A DNA stretch of 23,338 nucleotides from Clostridiales bacterium (GTDB lineage: Bacteria > Bacillota > Clostridia > Oscillospirales > Oscillospiraceae). The position numbers and the translations under genes were made by a program. Under the pieces are notes generated by a model. The model was given only the letters and a program-made list of their open reading frames with translations, searched no databases and had not been told where the DNA came from. The stretch's first letter is position 1. Each line of letters begins with the position of its first letter. The stretch covers positions 1-23,338 of the forward strand of contig SFLD01000055.1 of NCBI GenBank assembly GCA_004553545.1, given 5' to 3'. Positions 22,150 to 23,338 of this stretch are shown here, one piece after another.

Positions 22150-23106
22150 TCACCCCTCTTCCTGGAACTGCTCTGCCAGCACCTGCTTTGCGAACTCGTC
22201 CCCCTGGGCGGCGGCTTTCCCGAACCAGAACTTCGCCTTCTCCCGGTCCCGCTCCGTGCCCTGACCGTTGAAGTAGAAGGTGCCGCAGTTGCACTGGGCG
22301 TCGGGATGCCCCTGCTCCGCCGCCTTCTCAAACCAGCGGAGGGCGCGTGAGAGGTCCTTGGCGGTGCCCTGCCCCTCGCTGTACATCAGGCCGCAGTTGA
22401 ACTGGGCGGCGCGGTTCCCCTGCTCCGCCGCCCGCTCAAACCAGAGGAGGGCCTGGGGCAGGTCCGGCTCCGTGCCGATGCCGTTGTAGCAGAACATGCC
22501 GCAGTTGCACTGGGCGTCGGGATGCCCCTGCTCCGCCGCCTGCTCCAGCCAGTAGAAGGCGGCCGCGCTGTCTGCCTCCGTCTCCTGGCCCTGATAGAAC
22601 ATGGCGCCGCAGCGGTACTGGGCCTCGGCATCGCCGGCTTCCGCGGCGGCCAGCAGCCCTTTGAGATTCTCGCCGCAGGTCTTGGGGGGCTGGGGACGCA
22701 CCCGGCCCGTCCCGGGCTGCCAATGGGCCTCCTTCCCCTCCCACCAGGCAGGGAAGGCCGGGTCCTCGGGAGCCAGAGTCGCCCCCAGCGCCGCCGGGAA
22801 GACGACGGCATGGTCCTCCTGCCGCAGGGTGATGGCCCCGGCCCGGAGCCCCAGGCTCAGAAGGTCCATCACCGCCTGGGGGGCGGCGGTCCAGGCGACG
22901 CCGTCATAGCGGCGGCAGAAGCTCTCATCCACCGGATGGGCCCCGCACTTTTCGTGGACCAGGGCCAGCTGGCCCAGAAGATAGCGGACCTCCCGCCGGG
23001 CGTCCACGGCGGCCCGGGCATCCCACTGCCCCTGGGGACAGCAGCGGGAGAGCAGGGCGGAAACGGTCTCCTCCGTCAAAGGACGGGGCGCAAAGGTATC
23101 GTTCAT
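22150..23106 (-). CDS. Sel1-repeat (SLR/TPR-like) protein
   Basis: A 318-residue protein. Residues 1 to about 145 form a domain I do not recognise. The rest is four Sel1 repeats of 36 residues and a partial fifth, following AQxNCGxxYxxGxGTxxDxxxAxxWfexAAEQG. Sel1 solenoids mediate protein-protein contacts. At the position usually held by Leu each of the four full repeats has Cys (CG), with additional Cys in two of them. There is no signal peptide, so it is presumably cytoplasmic. AAGGAGG lies 8 bases before ATG 23106. At DNA level, 44 bases are identical at 22281-22324 and 22497-22540, two repeat units apart. Confidence 0.88.
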   Translation of the reverse strand: MNDTFAPRPLTEETVSALLSRCCPQGQWDARAAVDARREVRYLLGQLALVHEKCGAHPVDESFCRRYDGVAWTAAPQAVMDLLSLGLRAGAITLRQEDHAVVFPAALGATLAPEDPAFPAWWEGKEAHWQPGTGRVRPQPPKTCGENLKGLLAAAEAGDAEAQYRCGAMFYQGQETEADSAAAFYWLEQAAEQGHPDAQCNCGMFCYNGIGTEPDLPQALLWFERAAEQGNRAAQFNCGLMYSEGQGTAKDLSRALRWFEKAAEQGHPDAQCNCGTFYFNGQGTERDREKAKFWFGKAAAQGDEFAKQVLAEQFQEEG

Positions 23107-23151
23107 AGGAAAGCCTCCTTCTGATGGATGTTCATTTTCCCAGCGGTTACA

Positions 23152-23338
23152 TTACATACCGAACACAAGATCATCGCCGTCCATTTCGGCAAGTTTTTCA
23201 AAGCCCAGTGACAAATATAATGTTTGCGCCTTCACATTGCGCGCTTCTGTTGACAGTTTGATCATCTTTTCGGGATCAGCGGCTTTACGACCAACCGGAT
23301 TGGAGAGGTGGCACCGGGCAGTCCGGCGGAAACGGCCG
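23152..23338 (-). CDS. GNAT acetyltransferase, C-terminal part (cut by window edge)
   Basis: The minus-strand frame, open to the window edge, gives about 62 residues. Its final part, IKLSTEARNVKAQTLYLSLGF, is the GNAT C-terminal motif (strand, then an A-x-x-LYxSLGF helix), followed by EKLAEMDGDDLVFGM and a TAA stop. The GC content is lower than in the neighbouring Sel1 gene. The upstream 20 or so residues are Arg-rich and less typical of the fold, so the gene may be damaged near 23300; this cannot be judged from the fragment. The substrate is unknown. Confidence 0.65.
   Translation of the reverse strand, partial: GRFRRTARCHLSNPVGRKAADPEKMIKLSTEARNVKAQTLYLSLGFEKLAEMDGDDLVFGM

Overview
The window looks like chromosomal DNA from a GC-rich, spore-forming member of the Clostridia. 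The best guess is the Oscillospirales (Flavonifractor/Lawsonibacter/Oscillibacter-type gut bacteria), although no rRNA is present to fix the lineage. The support is a sporulation phosphatase (SpoIIE), canonical Gram-positive Shine-Dalgarno sequences, sigma-A-type promoters with 17-base spacers, long-form HPF, an EFR1-type ferredoxin-flavodoxin and two small ECF sigma/anti-sigma modules. Most genes are very GC-rich. The segments at about 1-600, 4170-6240 and 23107-23338 are visibly poorer in GC and look like accessory or recently exchanged DNA.

Layout. (1) 255-1459, minus strand: an ECF-like sigma factor overlapping a one-TM DUF4367-like anti-sigma gene. (2) 1700-4136, plus strand: a DusB-type tRNA dihydrouridine synthase, then a second ECF sigma factor overlapping a zinc-binding anti-sigma factor. 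An ECF-type promoter appears to be buried in the end of that sigma gene. (3) 4573-5579, minus strand: a NUDIX hydrolase overlapping a GNAT acetyltransferase that is interrupted by one in-frame TAG. (4) 5780-7320: no believable gene, but a dense mosaic of palindromic repeats. (5) 7325-10030, minus strand: spoIIE and a nitroreductase. (6) 10255-16352, plus strand: a sugar ABC-transporter operon (lipoprotein binding protein, two permeases, LacI regulator, 4-alpha-glucanotransferase MalQ). It has a strong promoter, a perfect LacI-type operator just downstream of the predicted start of transcription, and a closing terminator. (7) 16368-19549, minus strand: a HAD-IIA phosphatase, a lipoprotein, pyroglutamyl peptidase, and a 35-residue small gene. 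(8) 19722-21150, plus strand: a YjjG-like HAD nucleotidase and an EFR1 ferredoxin-flavodoxin. (9) 21235-23106, minus strand: long HPF and a Sel1-repeat protein. The end of another GNAT gene runs off the right edge.

How the parts work together. The ABC operon probably imports a maltodextrin-like glucan, which MalQ disproportionates in the cytoplasm under control of the operon's own LacI protein. It carries no ATPase, so a shared MsmX/UgpC-type ATPase elsewhere would be needed. Its first permease gene carries an internal deletion with a frameshift, so the transporter is probably dead in this strain unless the lesion is an assembly error.

The most noteworthy items are the broken permease inside an otherwise intact regulated operon, the ECF promoter embedded in sigma-factor coding sequence, the 35-residue small gene with an ideal ribosome-binding site, the probable CTG start of malQ, and two families of palindromic repeats, one of which also sits inside the sugar operon. 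I found no CRISPR array, phage, transposase, tRNA or rRNA. No clearly new multi-gene system is evident.
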